Part shown: positions 8,273 through 18,700 of the stretch, piece after piece
How the letters are laid out: each line of letters begins with the position of its first letter
How positions within the stretch are numbered: the stretch's first letter is position 1
Assembly: GCA_900314795.1 (NCBI GenBank)
Contig: OMWP01000002.1
Coordinates: 29,478 to 93,477, forward strand
Length of the DNA: 64,000 nucleotides
Origin: an uncultured Eubacteriales bacterium
GTDB lineage: Bacteria > Bacillota > Clostridia > Oscillospirales > Acutalibacteraceae
Reading direction: 5' to 3'
The notes under the pieces: model-generated
Seen by the model: the letters and a program-made list of their open reading frames with translations, nothing else
Database searches by the model: none
Told to the model about the DNA's origin: nothing
Position numbers and translations under genes: made by a program

Positions 8273-10399
8273 TTATTTGTCTGCTTTTTTCTTAGCGGGA
8301 GCTTTTTTTGCAGCAGGCTTCTTAGCGGCTGTTTTCTTAGCAGCGGGCTTTTTTGCTTCAGCCTTCTTCGCATCGGGTTTCGCATCCTTCTTTGCTTCGG
8401 CTTCCTTTGCGGCTTTCTTCGCGGCACGGGTAGCGGCAGCCTTCTTGGCGGCTTCCTTGCGCTTTGCAGCCTTTTTCTCCGCCTCGATCTCCTTGGGGCT
8501 CTTTTCCTTCTTGACACACTTGAGATACAGCGCGCTCATCGGGGGCAGGTTGAGGTAGATGGACTGATCAAAGCCGTGCATTTCTTCGGCTACGGTATGG
8601 ATATCGGTGCCGTTGGTCTTACCGGTACCGCCGTACTGCTCGTCATCGGAGTTGAATACCTCCGCGTATACGCCGTAATCCGGAACGCCGATACCGTAGT
8701 TCTCACGATACATGGGCTGGAAGTTGCAGACAACGATGATGTTGTTGCCTTCCTTGTCTATACGGCGGAACGCGATAACGCTCTGCTGATAGTCGTCGTG
8801 ATGAATCCAGTTGAAGCCCTCCCAGGTGAAGTCGACCTGATACATGCAGGGGTTCGCCTTGTAGAACTCGTTGAGCGCGCGGAAGAAGTCGTTGAGCTTC
8901 TTATGCTTTTCAAAGCCTAAGAGACCCCACTGCAGCTCCTCGGTGCTGTTCCACTCGTCGAACTGACCAATCTCAGCGCCCATAAAGGTGAGCTTCTTGC
9001 CGGGGTGAGCCATCATGTAGGACATGAATACGCGCACGCCCGCAAACTTCATATCATAGTCGCCGGGCATTTTATTGATCAGCGAGCCCTTGCCGTATAC
9101 GACCTCATCATGAGAGATCGGCAGCAGGAAGTTCTCGGAGAACGCATAAAGGAAGGAGAAGGTGATGGAGTTGTGATGATAAGGTCTCCACAGCGGATCG
9201 AGAGACATATAGGAGAGCATGTCGTTCATCCAGCCCATGTTCCACTTGTAGTCAAAGCCCAGACCGCCGTCGGATACGGGACGGGATACCATCGGCCAGG
9301 AAGTGGATTCCTCAGCGATCATCATAACGGTCGGATGATGCAGGTGAACAGCCGTGTTCAGTCTCTGGATGAACTCGACCGCCTCGAGATGTTCGTGACC
9401 GCCGTACTTGTTGGCGACCCATTCGCCGTCACGGCGGTTGTAGTCGAGGTACAGCATGGAGGCTACCGCGTCAACGCGGATGCCGTCTACATGGTACTTG
9501 TCCAGCCAGAACATTGCGGAGGATACGAGGAAGGAGATGACCTCGTAGCGCGCGTAGTCGAATACGTAGGTACCCCATTCCTTGTGCTCGCCCTTGCGGC
9601 TGTCCTCATACTCATAGCAGTGGATGCCGTCGAAGCGTGCCAGACCGTGAGCGTCCTTGGGGAAGTGAGCGGGTACCCAGTCGAGGATGACGCCGATGCC
9701 TTCCTGGTGGCACTTGTCGATGAAGTGCATGAACATGTCGGGGGAACCGTAGCGGGAGGTGGGAGCAAAGTAGCCGGTTACCTGATAGCCCCAGGAGCCG
9801 TCAAACGGATACTCTGTCATGGGCATGAACTCGATGTGGGTGTAGCCCATCTCCTTGACATAGGGGATCAGCTCGTCGGCGAGCTTGTTGTAATCAAAGG
9901 TGTTGCCGTCGGCATACTTGCGCCAGGAGCCCGCGTGAACCTCATAGATGTTGAGGGGGTTCTCAAAGTGATTGTGCTCCATCTTATACTTATACCAAGC
10001 CTCATCGTTCCACTGATACTTGTTATAATCGTAGATGATGGAAGCGTTGTCGGGGCGGGTCTGGGTATGGAACGCGAAGGGATCGGACTTGAGGATCTTC
10101 TCAAACCAGGGGGTCTCTACGCAATACTTATAGATCGCAGTTTCGCCGAGGTTCGGGATCCAAACCTCCCAAACACCGCCTTCGGAAATCTTGTGCATGT
10201 GGTTCGCCATTTGATCCCAGCCGTTAAAGTCGCCGACAACGGAAACGCTCAGGGCGTTGGGAGCCCATACGCGGAACATGGTTCCCTGTACGCCGTCGAT
10301 CCAAAAATCATGGGCGCCGAGGAAATCATAGATGCGTACCGCGTCACCGCCATGGAACAAATCAAGAGGCAATCTTTCGTCGTTTAAAACATAATTCAT
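8273..10399 (-). CDS. glgB: 1,4-alpha-glucan branching enzyme with Lys/Ala-rich tail
   Basis: Introduces alpha-1,6 branches into glycogen (GH13). The start is the ATG at 10397-10399, preceded by AAAGGAG; an open frame runs further upstream but is not conserved. It gives 708 residues. The N-terminal CBM48-like domain (MFRVWAPNALSVSVVGDFNGW) precedes the catalytic barrel: nucleophile Asp in GIRVDAVASMLYLDY, acid/base Glu in MMIAEESTSWP, and HDEVVYGKGSL. The last roughly 75 residues are a low-complexity KKAAAKK-type tail like histone H1 or HupB extensions, which branching enzymes normally lack. It is the first gene of the glgBCDA set. Confidence 0.95.
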   Translation of the reverse strand: MNYVLNDERLPLDLFHGGDAVRIYDFLGAHDFWIDGVQGTMFRVWAPNALSVSVVGDFNGWDQMANHMHKISEGGVWEVWIPNLGETAIYKYCVETPWFEKILKSDPFAFHTQTRPDNASIIYDYNKYQWNDEAWYKYKMEHNHFENPLNIYEVHAGSWRKYADGNTFDYNKLADELIPYVKEMGYTHIEFMPMTEYPFDGSWGYQVTGYFAPTSRYGSPDMFMHFIDKCHQEGIGVILDWVPAHFPKDAHGLARFDGIHCYEYEDSRKGEHKEWGTYVFDYARYEVISFLVSSAMFWLDKYHVDGIRVDAVASMLYLDYNRRDGEWVANKYGGHEHLEAVEFIQRLNTAVHLHHPTVMMIAEESTSWPMVSRPVSDGGLGFDYKWNMGWMNDMLSYMSLDPLWRPYHHNSITFSFLYAFSENFLLPISHDEVVYGKGSLINKMPGDYDMKFAGVRVFMSYMMAHPGKKLTFMGAEIGQFDEWNSTEELQWGLLGFEKHKKLNDFFRALNEFYKANPCMYQVDFTWEGFNWIHHDDYQQSVIAFRRIDKEGNNIIVVCNFQPMYRENYGIGVPDYGVYAEVFNSDDEQYGGTGKTNGTDIHTVAEEMHGFDQSIYLNLPPMSALYLKCVKKEKSPKEIEAEKKAAKRKEAAKKAAATRAAKKAAKEAEAKKDAKPDAKKAEAKKPAAKKTAAKKPAAKKAPAKKKADK

Positions 10400-11096
10400 A
10401 ATCTGACTCTCCTTTATAAAAAGAATTAGTACATAAATATACAACTCTATAATACCAGACCTTTTTGACAATTTCAAGTAAAAACGGAAATTAAACTCCA
10501 AAGATTTAGTGCAGTTTTTATAAAAATTGCCTATTCAGTTGGCATTATAGACAATGAATTTCAAATTATTTATTTAGGATGTACAAATCAGAGGCGCTGA
10601 TTCGACGATAATAAAGGAAGCAATATAGATAGCATGACCTGATCGTTGATAGAGTGAAAAGAATGATTAGACCGAGGATCAAACTGTTATGCCGAAAAGA
10701 TGTAAGCCATACTTTGCGAACCTGATCGGGTTTATTTTTCTTTTATCTCAATTACCACTTGACATTTGAGGGGGGTTATATTATTATAGATCATGGTATG
10801 ATATTAGTATAAGTATAACTGATATTATGCCCTGAACCCGTTTTGCGGTTCATCCCTTTTTTATTAGACTCTCTTAGAGAGCCGTTATATATAGATATTT
10901 TACCCTATTACCATTTTACCCGCGTTATGCTTTGACATATATTTCATATTATTAAAAGTGACATTATATTAAAAGTGACATTTGCGGAACTCTTATTTAT
11001 CTGTCTTTGACAGTGGTGATACAAAACTGAATATCTGAGTAACGGCACCGTGAGTTGAGTTTGATTAGGAAGAATCAAATCAAGGAGGTGTCATGT
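10400..11096. other. Gene-free divergent region between glgB and rny
   Basis: About 700 bases with no credible coding frame. It holds the glgB and rny leaders. Visible items are: TTGACA at 10759-10764 with ATTATA 18 bases later; two weak hairpins followed by T-runs (AACC..GGTT at 10719-10732, GAACC..GGTTC at 10834-10851); the imperfect stem CTCTC-TTA-GAGAG near 10868; and a perfect 15-base direct repeat ATTAAAAGTGACATT at 10951-10965 and 10968-10982. One or two small RNAs could be encoded here, but I recognise none. Confidence 0.5.
10951..10982. repeat. Tandem 15-base direct repeat upstream of rny
   Basis: ATTAAAAGTGACATT occurs twice with a 17-base period, about 115 bases before the rny start codon. 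Such head-to-tail spacing is unlike a hairpin and could be a binding site for a dimeric regulator. Confidence 0.55.
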
Positions 11097-12647
11097 ATGA
11101 CTGTTTTAGGCATCATCCTCATAGTAGTCGCTCTGATCCTCGGCCTCGGTATCGGCGCCGTCATCGGTAACGCATACCGTAAGAAGGTCGCGGAGGCGGA
11201 GATCGGCAGTGCGGAGCAGGAAGCGAAGCGCATCGTCACCGACGCTATGAAGACTGCCGAAGCAAAGAAAAAGGAAGCTGTCCTTGAAGGTAAGGATGAG
11301 ATCCATCGCCTCAGAAATGAGAACGATAAGGAGATCGCCGACCGACGCAAGGAGGTACAGCGCCAGGAGCGCCGTATCCAGCAAAAGGAAGAGACTCTTG
11401 ACCGAAAGATCGACAATGTCGAGAAGAAGGAAGAAAGAGTAAACAAAAAAATCAAAGAAGCCGAGGGTCGACTCGCCGAGGCGGAAACAATCAAAAAGAG
11501 TCAGTTTGAAATGCTCGAGAGGATCTCGGGCTACACCGTAGATCAGGCGAAGGCGTATCTGCTCGATCAGCTCGAGGGCGAGCTGGGCAGAGAGAAATCG
11601 CTCAAGATCTTGGAGTATGAGCAGCAGCTCAAGGATGAATCCGACAAGCGTGCCCGCAATATCATCTCCCTCGCGATCCAGCGCTGTGCTGCCGATCAGG
11701 TTGCAGAGGCGACCGTATCGGTTGTCGCACTGCCGAATGACGAGATGAAGGGTCGTATCATCGGACGTGAGGGCCGCAATATCCGCGCCATCGAAACGAT
11801 GACCGGTTGTGACCTGATCATCGACGATACGCCCGAGGCAATCACCTTATCCTGCTTTGAGCCTGTTCGCCGCGAGATCGCTCGCGTCGCGCTTGAAAAG
11901 CTCATCTCCGACGGCCGTATCCATCCCGCGAGAGTCGAGGAAATGGTCGAGAAGGCGCGCCGAGAGGTGGAAGCCAGCATCAAGCAGGCAGGTGAACGCG
12001 CGGTGCTCGACGCCGGCGTACACGGACTGCACCCCGAGCTCGTAAAGATCCTCGGTCGTCTGAAATACCGTACCAGCTACGGTCAGAACGTGTTGATGCA
12101 TTCCCTCGAGGTTTGTTATATCTCCGGCATGATCGCCTCTGAGCTCGGTCTTGATCCGACCGTGAGCAAGAGAGCCGGTCTGCTGCATGATATCGGTAAG
12201 GCGCTCGACCACGAGATCGAAGGCAGCCACGTCGAGATCGGCGTTGACATCGCCCGCAAGTACAAGGAGAGCGACGCGGTCATCCACGCGATCCAGGCTC
12301 ACCACGGCGATGTTGAGGCAAAGACCGTTGTCGCATGTATCGTACAGGCGGCTGACGCGATCTCCGCAGCTCGTCCCGGCGCACGCCGTGAGAATCTGGA
12401 GAACTACATCAAGCGTCTGCAGAAGCTCGAAGAGGTCGCGTCCTCCTTTAAGGGTGTCGAAACCTCTTACGCGATCCAGGCAGGCCGTGAGATCCGTATC
12501 ATGGTCAAGCCTGAGCAGGTCAAGGATGACGCAATGCCCGCTCTTGCAAGAGATATCTGTAAGAAGATCGAAGATGAACTCGAGTATCCGGGTCAGATCA
12601 AGGTCAACATCATCCGCGAATCCCGCGCTGTCGGCTTCGCAAAATAA
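11097..12647 (+). CDS. rny: Ribonuclease Y
   Basis: A membrane-anchored endoribonuclease that starts mRNA decay in Firmicutes. The start is the ATG at 11097 with GGAGGTG eight bases upstream, giving 516 residues. An N-terminal membrane helix ([20 protein letters not shown]) is followed by a long charged coiled coil to about residue 190. The KH domain reads [15 protein letters not shown], and the HD domain has [12 protein letters not shown] and [13 protein letters not shown], with the catalytic His-Asp intact. It stands alone and ends in a strong terminator. Confidence 0.97.
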   Translation: MTVLGIILIVVALILGLGIGAVIGNAYRKKVAEAEIGSAEQEAKRIVTDAMKTAEAKKKEAVLEGKDEIHRLRNENDKEIADRRKEVQRQERRIQQKEETLDRKIDNVEKKEERVNKKIKEAEGRLAEAETIKKSQFEMLERISGYTVDQAKAYLLDQLEGELGREKSLKILEYEQQLKDESDKRARNIISLAIQRCAADQVAEATVSVVALPNDEMKGRIIGREGRNIRAIETMTGCDLIIDDTPEAITLSCFEPVRREIARVALEKLISDGRIHPARVEEMVEKARREVEASIKQAGERAVLDAGVHGLHPELVKILGRLKYRTSYGQNVLMHSLEVCYISGMIASELGLDPTVSKRAGLLHDIGKALDHEIEGSHVEIGVDIARKYKESDAVIHAIQAHHGDVEAKTVVACIVQAADAISAARPGARRENLENYIKRLQKLEEVASSFKGVETSYAIQAGREIRIMVKPEQVKDDAMPALARDICKKIEDELEYPGQIKVNIIRESRAVGFAK

Positions 12648-12746
12648 GCAACAAGCTGTTGCATCCGATCCCGCCTTTTGTAAGGTTACGGTTTATCCGA
12701 ACTGCATCAACGGCGGTTGGAAAAAGACCTATTTAACACAATTAGA

Positions 12747-12773
12747 AAAGCACTGCTTCGGCAGTGCTTTTTT
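12747..12773 (+). terminator. Rho-independent terminator after rny
   Basis: Stem AAAGCACTGC / GCAGTGCTTT with a TTCG loop and a T-run. Confidence 0.9.
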
Positions 12774-12858
12774 AGTTGAAAATGTAAAATGGAAAGTGGA
12801 AAGTGAATGGCGGACTCTGCCCGCACCCAATTAATTTTCAATTTTCAATTTTCAATTG

Positions 12859-13725
12859 TCAATTGCCGTAATTCCACTCGGGTACATACTTTTGATCCGA
12901 CGCATCCAGCTCCTGCGCGAAGCCGTCTAGGTCAAGCTCTATATATTTGTTCAATACTTTGTTATATTCTCGCTTGGTCAGTTTACGATTGATGTCGGGA
13001 TAGTCTGCCGCTTTACCTGCGGGCATATACTGTGCCATCAAACTCACAAGCGCGCTTGTGCCGTATCTTTCTTTGATGCTCTCTAATACGCCGATACTGT
13101 TTTTGGTGTGAGAGGGGAGGACGAGGTGACGGATGATCACGCCTTTCTTGATCACACCGTTCTCAATGATGATCTCAGGCTGTTGGCGCAGCATTTCATC
13201 GATCGCCGCCGTCGCTGTCTCGACATAATCGCCGCAGTGTGAGAGCCGTTTTGCCAACTCGTTGTCGCTGTATTTGAAGTCGGGCAGATAGATATCGATC
13301 ACGCCTTCCAGCCGCTTTAAGGTTTCGATACTGTCATATCCCGAGCTGTTCCAGATCAGCGGCAGCCGTGGCTGATAGTATGTCAGGCTTTCCAAGATCG
13401 CGTTGACGTAGTGCGACGGAGTGACGAATTCGATATTCTGTGCGCCCATTGCTTCGAGCTTTCGGTATTCCTCACTCAGTTGATAGGGTGTGATGACGAC
13501 CCCTTGGTGCTCTTCGGAGATATCGTAGTTCTGGCAGAATACACATCGCAGGTTACATCCGCTGAAAAAGATCGTCCCCGCGCCGCGTGTACCGCTGATG
13601 GGCGGTTCTTCATCAAAATGCAGCGCTGCACGCGCGATCTTCGGCAGCTCTCCGACGCCGCAGAATCCGAATCTTTTTTCCGTGCGTTCCGTATGGCATT
13701 TTCTCGGACATTGATTGCATTTCAT
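12859..13725 (-). CDS. Radical SAM protein, PflX/COG1313-like
   Basis: A 288-residue radical-SAM enzyme of the pyruvate-formate-lyase-activase-like PflX group. The N-terminus has additional cysteines (CNQCPRKC, FGFCGVG). The SAM-binding iron-sulfur cluster motif is GCNLRCVFCQNYDIS near residue 55. The substrate is unknown in this family; despite the name, a role in activating PFL is not established. Most PflX proteins have this length and cysteine arrangement. No PFL gene is nearby. Confidence 0.88.
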   Translation of the reverse strand: MKCNQCPRKCHTERTEKRFGFCGVGELPKIARAALHFDEEPPISGTRGAGTIFFSGCNLRCVFCQNYDISEEHQGVVITPYQLSEEYRKLEAMGAQNIEFVTPSHYVNAILESLTYYQPRLPLIWNSSGYDSIETLKRLEGVIDIYLPDFKYSDNELAKRLSHCGDYVETATAAIDEMLRQQPEIIIENGVIKKGVIIRHLVLPSHTKNSIGVLESIKERYGTSALVSLMAQYMPAGKAADYPDINRKLTKREYNKVLNKYIELDLDGFAQELDASDQKYVPEWNYGN

Positions 13726-13787
13726 GATAACACATCCTTAGCACGATTGTATCATAATCTGCGCTGAAATGCTATACGTATACAATA

Positions 13788-14018
13788 TTATAATGTAAAA
13801 TCGTACAAAAAGTTTTCTACCGTTTCCTCGAGGTGAGCGGGGGAGAGATACTCTTCGTTACAGAGCTTCACCAATTGCTCGACCTTATTCTTTTCAAGCG
13901 AGATGTCTTCGATGGTACAGACGATATTGCCGCAGCGGGATGCGGTGATGCCGTATGTTTCATAGGTTCCGTATTCGTTGCTGTGCGCCTGTCCCGTTAG
14001 TAGATCGTAATGGATCAC
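13788..14018 (-). CDS. DUF6514-like small protein, GTG start
   Basis: A short protein of about 76 residues resembling the clostridial DUF6514 family (YGITASRCGN followed by a charged helix ending NFLYDFTL). The frame stays open upstream, but an AAGGAGG ribosome site lies just before the GTG at 14016-14018, which begins VIHYDLLTG. I therefore prefer this GTG start; the longer translation begins with unconserved residues. The function is unknown. Confidence 0.65.
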   Translation of the reverse strand: MIHYDLLTGQAHSNEYGTYETYGITASRCGNIVCTIEDISLEKNKVEQLVKLCNEEYLSPAHLEETVENFLYDFTL

Positions 14019-14339
14019 AAAGCGCCTCCTTGGTGAAATAAATTCACATCGCAGTGTGATTGTATCACTGATCTTTTGACTTTGCAAGGATTTCAACAAA
14101 AGTGTAAATATCGTTACAGCAATCGACACGGATTGCGAGTTTTTGTAACCTTCGATCGCGGTTTCTCGACATTTTCAATTACGAACAGACGCTTGAAAAG
14201 CCGGATATAGTATGGTATTCTATTACTGTTATGATAGCGGGTTCCGTCCATACCCGTGACGATCGGGGGGAGCAGCTTCCTTTGTACAACAGCAGGGATG
14301 GTTACCTGAACAACAGTGAACAGATTGGAGTGAGAGCAG
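14019..14339. other. Intergenic region upstream of the ROK-like gene
   Basis: About 320 bases without a gene, between two divergent genes. A plausible plus-strand promoter lies at 14193-14221. Nothing else stands out. Confidence 0.5.
14193..14221 (+). promoter_or_regulatory. Candidate promoter of the ROK-like gene
   Basis: -35 TTGAAA (14193-14198), a 17-base spacer and -10 TATTCT (14216-14221). An alternative -10, TATGAT, lies at 14230-14235. Confidence 0.45.
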
Positions 14340-15431
14340 ATGAAAAACCCGTTTTTGTCCGTATCGGATAAAGATCAAACCGAATATCTGACCTCGCGAT
14401 GTTCACTCAACCGTGCCGTGCTGAAGAAATTACCCTTGTACGGCATTGAAGATGAGATTGAAGGAATGTCATTCAAGGACATTTTTTCAACACCCACGAT
14501 CGTCAAAGAGATCAGGCGTGTGTCGCATCGCTACGGGATCGATCTGAGTGACCAACCCGATTATATCTTGCCGCAGCTCTTGAATGAAGCGATTGAGGCC
14601 GACAACCCGAGATATCGACAGTTTGCAGCTCGTGTGGTCAAACAGTTCGGCAATCGGCTCGGCTTGTTGCTGTTGACCCTCAAAAAAGGGGAGAGGGAGA
14701 ACCGTTTGGCGCGTGACGACTGGGATGATGCCTGTTGGGAATATTGGCGATCGCTCAAGACCGTTATTCTCACCGGCGGACTGGCGAGCTCCATGTTGGG
14801 TAGGCGCTTCAAGGAAGACATCCAGACGATTTTTGATATGGCGGGCGAAAAGCCGTATTACATCATGCTCTTTGATAACGGCACCTACGTCGGCGTGATG
14901 GGTCTGGCACAAAAGCTGATGAAGGATGATATGACGTCGCTGGTGTTGGATATGGGTCATACGGGGATAAAGCGAGCCGTCGTCAAAAAACGCGGCGGCG
15001 AGATCGCGGAATTCAGCGCACAAGAGAGCCTGCCTTCTTTGCACATGAAAAGCCATTTTGACAATGATGATGAGAAGCGGCGTGAAGCGATCGAGCTGCA
15101 TCGTTATATCGTCAACACGATCGCCTCCTCCTTCCGTGCCGCGTCAGATCCCGCAGCGTTGGATGATACGATCCTGATCAGCCTCGCGAACTATACTCAT
15201 AACGGCATGCTGAACGGCGAGCGGGGCGGTTACGCAAAGCTCTGTACCATCAACGCGGATTATGCCGCCGTGTTGGAGGATGACCTCTCCGGAGAGCTGC
15301 ACCGTGATATCAAAGTCAGACTGGTGCATGACAGCACCGCGTCGGCGTCGTACTTTGCAGATATTGATCGTTCGGTTTGTATCACTCTCGGTACCGGCTT
15401 CGGTGTAGGATTCACCGATATTAATATATAA
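14340..15431 (+). CDS. ROK/ASKHA-like protein with apparently permuted motif order
   Basis: A 363-residue protein with sugar-kinase (ROK, actin-like ATPase) signatures in an unusual order. Residues about 75-200 look like the C-terminal half of a ROK protein: helices with EAIEADNPRYRQFAARVV, then TVILTGGLASSMLGRRF and YVGVMGLAQKL. The N-terminal half follows: LVLDMGHTGIKRAVVKKRGG (phosphate-1 loop, near 203), then VRLVHDSTASASYF and SVCITLGTGFGVGF at the very end. In normal ROK proteins these come first. No HTH or zinc-binding CxCGxxGC segment is seen. It is a single gene with its own promoter and terminator. Kinase, sensor and non-catalytic roles are all possible. Confidence 0.6.
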   Translation: MKNPFLSVSDKDQTEYLTSRCSLNRAVLKKLPLYGIEDEIEGMSFKDIFSTPTIVKEIRRVSHRYGIDLSDQPDYILPQLLNEAIEADNPRYRQFAARVVKQFGNRLGLLLLTLKKGERENRLARDDWDDACWEYWRSLKTVILTGGLASSMLGRRFKEDIQTIFDMAGEKPYYIMLFDNGTYVGVMGLAQKLMKDDMTSLVLDMGHTGIKRAVVKKRGGEIAEFSAQESLPSLHMKSHFDNDDEKRREAIELHRYIVNTIASSFRAASDPAALDDTILISLANYTHNGMLNGERGGYAKLCTINADYAAVLEDDLSGELHRDIKVRLVHDSTASASYFADIDRSVCITLGTGFGVGFTDINI

Positions 15432-15452
15432 TAGTCTCATATAAATAGGAAG

Positions 15453-15480
15453 AGGTGTTCTGATTCGGAACACCTTTTTT
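15453..15480 (+). terminator. Rho-independent terminator after the ROK-like gene
   Basis: Stem AGGTGTTC / GAACACCT followed by TTTTTT. Confidence 0.88.
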
Positions 15481-15648
15481 CTTTTTTAGAATAAAACGCT
15501 AACCAATCCTTTCTGTCGAAAACAGTATTACAGTATTTTTGTGCAAATAGAAGCCTGCTTTGTCATTATCAACAAAAATCGGACAAAAAGATTGTGCAAA
15601 ACATCGTCACTAAAAATTTGCTTTTGCATTTATTTATTTTTGTTGTTA

Positions 15649-15657
15649 TGCTATAAT
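15649..15657 (+). promoter_or_regulatory. Extended -10 promoter of the pullulanase gene
   Basis: TGCTATAAT: a perfect TATAAT (15652-15657) with an extended TGn element and only a weak -35. It lies about 74 bases before the start codon, which has a GAAGGAGAGG ribosome site. Confidence 0.65.
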
Positions 15658-15730
15658 GGTGGTAACTGGATTAGTATGTGTTGTTGCATACTGATTCACA
15701 GTACGTATTCTTTATGAAGGAGAGGATTAC

Positions 15731-18700
15731 ATGAAAATTCGTAGGATTATCTCCATAGCGCTGGCTGTACTGATGCTGATGTCAGTATTCACCGTAGCGG
15801 CTTCTGCCGCTGAGGCGGATCTGTCCGGCACCGGTTATTCCAACCAGAGTTATCTCGAGAACTACGCCAAAGAGGCAGCTAAGGTTACCGATCTGGGTGC
15901 AACCTATACGCCGACCGCCACTACCTTTAAGGTATGGGCTCCCGAAGCTACCTCTGTGATGGTAAAAATGTTTACCACCGGTACCGACGCTGAGTCAGGC
16001 GCTGCCGTTCTCGGCACCTCCGCTATGACCTATAACAGCACCACCGGTATCTGGTCGCTTACTAAGTCCGGCGACCTCAAGAACACCTATTACACCTATC
16101 TCGTCACCCGCAACGGCGTTGTCAGCGAGACTGTCGACCCGTATGCAAAGGGCGTCGGCGCGAACGGCGACCGTTCCATGGTCGTTGACCTCGACTCCAC
16201 CGACCCTGCCGGCTGGGATCAGGACAACCATGTACTGTTCAACAACCCCGGCGAAGCAGTCGTATGGGAAGTTCACGTTCGTGATTTCTCGATCGACGTT
16301 TCCTCCGGCGTCAGTGAGGCGAACCGCGGTAAGTACCTCGCGTTCACCGAGGGTAATACTTCCGTCAACGGCGAGGGCAAGATCGCTTCCTGTGTTGACT
16401 ATCTCGTAGAGCACAACGTCAACTGCGTACAGCTCATGCCCGTCGAGGACTTCGCTTCCATCGACGAGACCGATAACCAGATCAAGTGCAACTGGGGTTA
16501 TGATCCCAAGAACTACAACGTTCCCGAAGGCTCTTACTCCTCCGATCCCTACGACGGCAACACCCGTATCAAGGAATTCAAGATGCTGGTTCAGGCGCTG
16601 CATGACCGCGGTATCTCCGTTGTTATGGACGTTGTTTACAACCATACCTTCGTTCGTGAGGGCTCTCCGTTCTCCAAGACTGTTCCGAAATACTTCTATC
16701 GTATGTCCAACATGGCAGGCAACACCTACCACAACGGTTCGGGTCTGGGCAACGTTCTCTCTACCGAGAAGGCGATGACTCGTCAGTACATTCAGGATTC
16801 TCTGCTTTACTGGGTCAACGAGTATCATATCGACGGCTTCCGTTTTGACCTGATGGGCTGCTTTGACACTGCCTCCGTCAAAGAATGGCGTTCCGCTATT
16901 GACAAGGTCGATCCCCGTATCCTCATGTACGGTGAGCCTTGGGCAGGCGGCTCCGACAATGGTATCAGCAACGCTGTCGGTAAATCCAACATCGCTTCTC
17001 TGACCAGAGTCGGCGGCTTCAACGAGGGCTACTCCGACGCATTAAAGGGCAGCCACGAGACCGCTACCGGTACAGGCTTCCTCAACGGCGGCGCTGCTAC
17101 CGAGGTTCTGAAGGCTGCCGGCGGTACTGCTTCTGACTTCCCCGGTGCGAAGCCCGAGCAGATGATCCAGTACACCGATAACCATGATAACTTCACGCTC
17201 TTCGACAAGATCTTAGCCGCGAACAGGACCTCCGGCTTCAAGACCGCGAAGGACGATCCCACCCTGTATAACACCAACAAGAATATCGTTGAGACCACCG
17301 ACGCGAAGGTGCTCGGTCAGGTCAAGATCGCTCTGACCTCTTCACTGACCGCTCAGGGTATTCCGTTCACCGTTGCGGGTACTGAATTCTGCCGCACCAA
17401 GTACGGCGATCAGAACTCCTACCGTTCACCTGACAACATGAACGCCATCAACTGGACCCGCGCTTCTAAGTATAAAGACGTTGCTGACTACTATGTAGGT
17501 CTTGTCGCGATCCGTAAGGCTGTTTCCGCTTTCGGCGACACCAGCGCGAACGCCGTTTCCACCATCTCCGGCTGCACTGCTTGGCAGATCACCAACAACA
17601 AGTCCGGCGAGTGGAACAAGGTCATCGTCGCGCTGAACAACTCCGCTTCCGCGAAGTCCATCAGCCTTTCCGGTTCATGGAACGTCGTCGCTAACGGCAC
17701 TAAGGCAGGCACCGCTTCTCTGGGCACCGCTTCCGGTTCCTACAGCGTTCCCGCATGGAGCGGCGTCGTCCTCGTTGACTCCGCGTCTTTCGGCAACTAC
17801 ACCCAGCCCGCTGTCGGCTCTGCTAACCTGACCGTTGAGCATTATACCCGTGATTCCGCTACCGGTTCTTACAGCAAGGCTAAGACCGAAAAGTTCGAGT
17901 ATAAAGAGGGTCAGACCTGGCGTGCTTCTCAGGATCTGTCGATCCTGTTCGACCATACCCTGACTACCACCGAGTCCACCGCTACCGGTAATGCTACTTC
18001 CGGCAAGGCGACCGCAGGTCAGAACATCACCGTTAAGTTCTATTACACCAGAGAGATCGGCTCCGCTTACCTGACTGTCAACTTCCTCGACGCTATTACC
18101 AACGCACAGGTCAAGGCTCCGATGAAGTATCGCCTGAAGGACGGCGATCCGTTCTCTGTTCCTGCTACACGCGTACAGGGCTATCAGCTCGACACCTCCA
18201 GAGTTCCCAAGAACACTGTCGACAAGTTCAACTCTGCATCCCCGGCTACCTTCAACTTCTACTACAACAAGCTGTCCAACACCACTACCAAGGTGCATTA
18301 TTACAACGCAAAGGGCTGGCAGTGGGTCAACTGCTACGCTTATGACGATCAGGGCAACGAGCCTCTCGGCGCTTGGGCTAACCAGGGTAAGAGAGATAAG
18401 TCCAAGATGAACGACGATCCCGATGAGTCCGATTCCAAGTGGCTTGTCGTTACCGTTCCTTCCTCTGCTTGCTACGTCATGTTCCACAACACCAACGCGA
18501 ACGCTCAGGTTCCCGATCAGGGCGAGCCCGGCTACGAAGTTGCAGGCGAGGCTTGGATCAAGGATAACGTCACCAGCTTCAACTGCTCTATCGTTACCTC
18601 TCACATCGACCTTGAGACCGGCGAGAAGGTTTCTCCCGACGTCACCAAGTCCTTCACCAACGTTCGTTCCAACCAGACCTACACCACCACTCCCGACACT

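Noticed and set aside
9005-10387. Long open frame (460 codons) antisense to glgB
   Set aside because: It is the mirror of glgB codon bias; no ribosome site or recognisable motif, while glgB on the other strand is certain.
10560-10740. 6S RNA, SRP RNA or c-di-AMP riboswitch in the glgB-rny gap
   Set aside because: I compared the sequence with remembered consensus features and found no convincing match; only generic hairpins.
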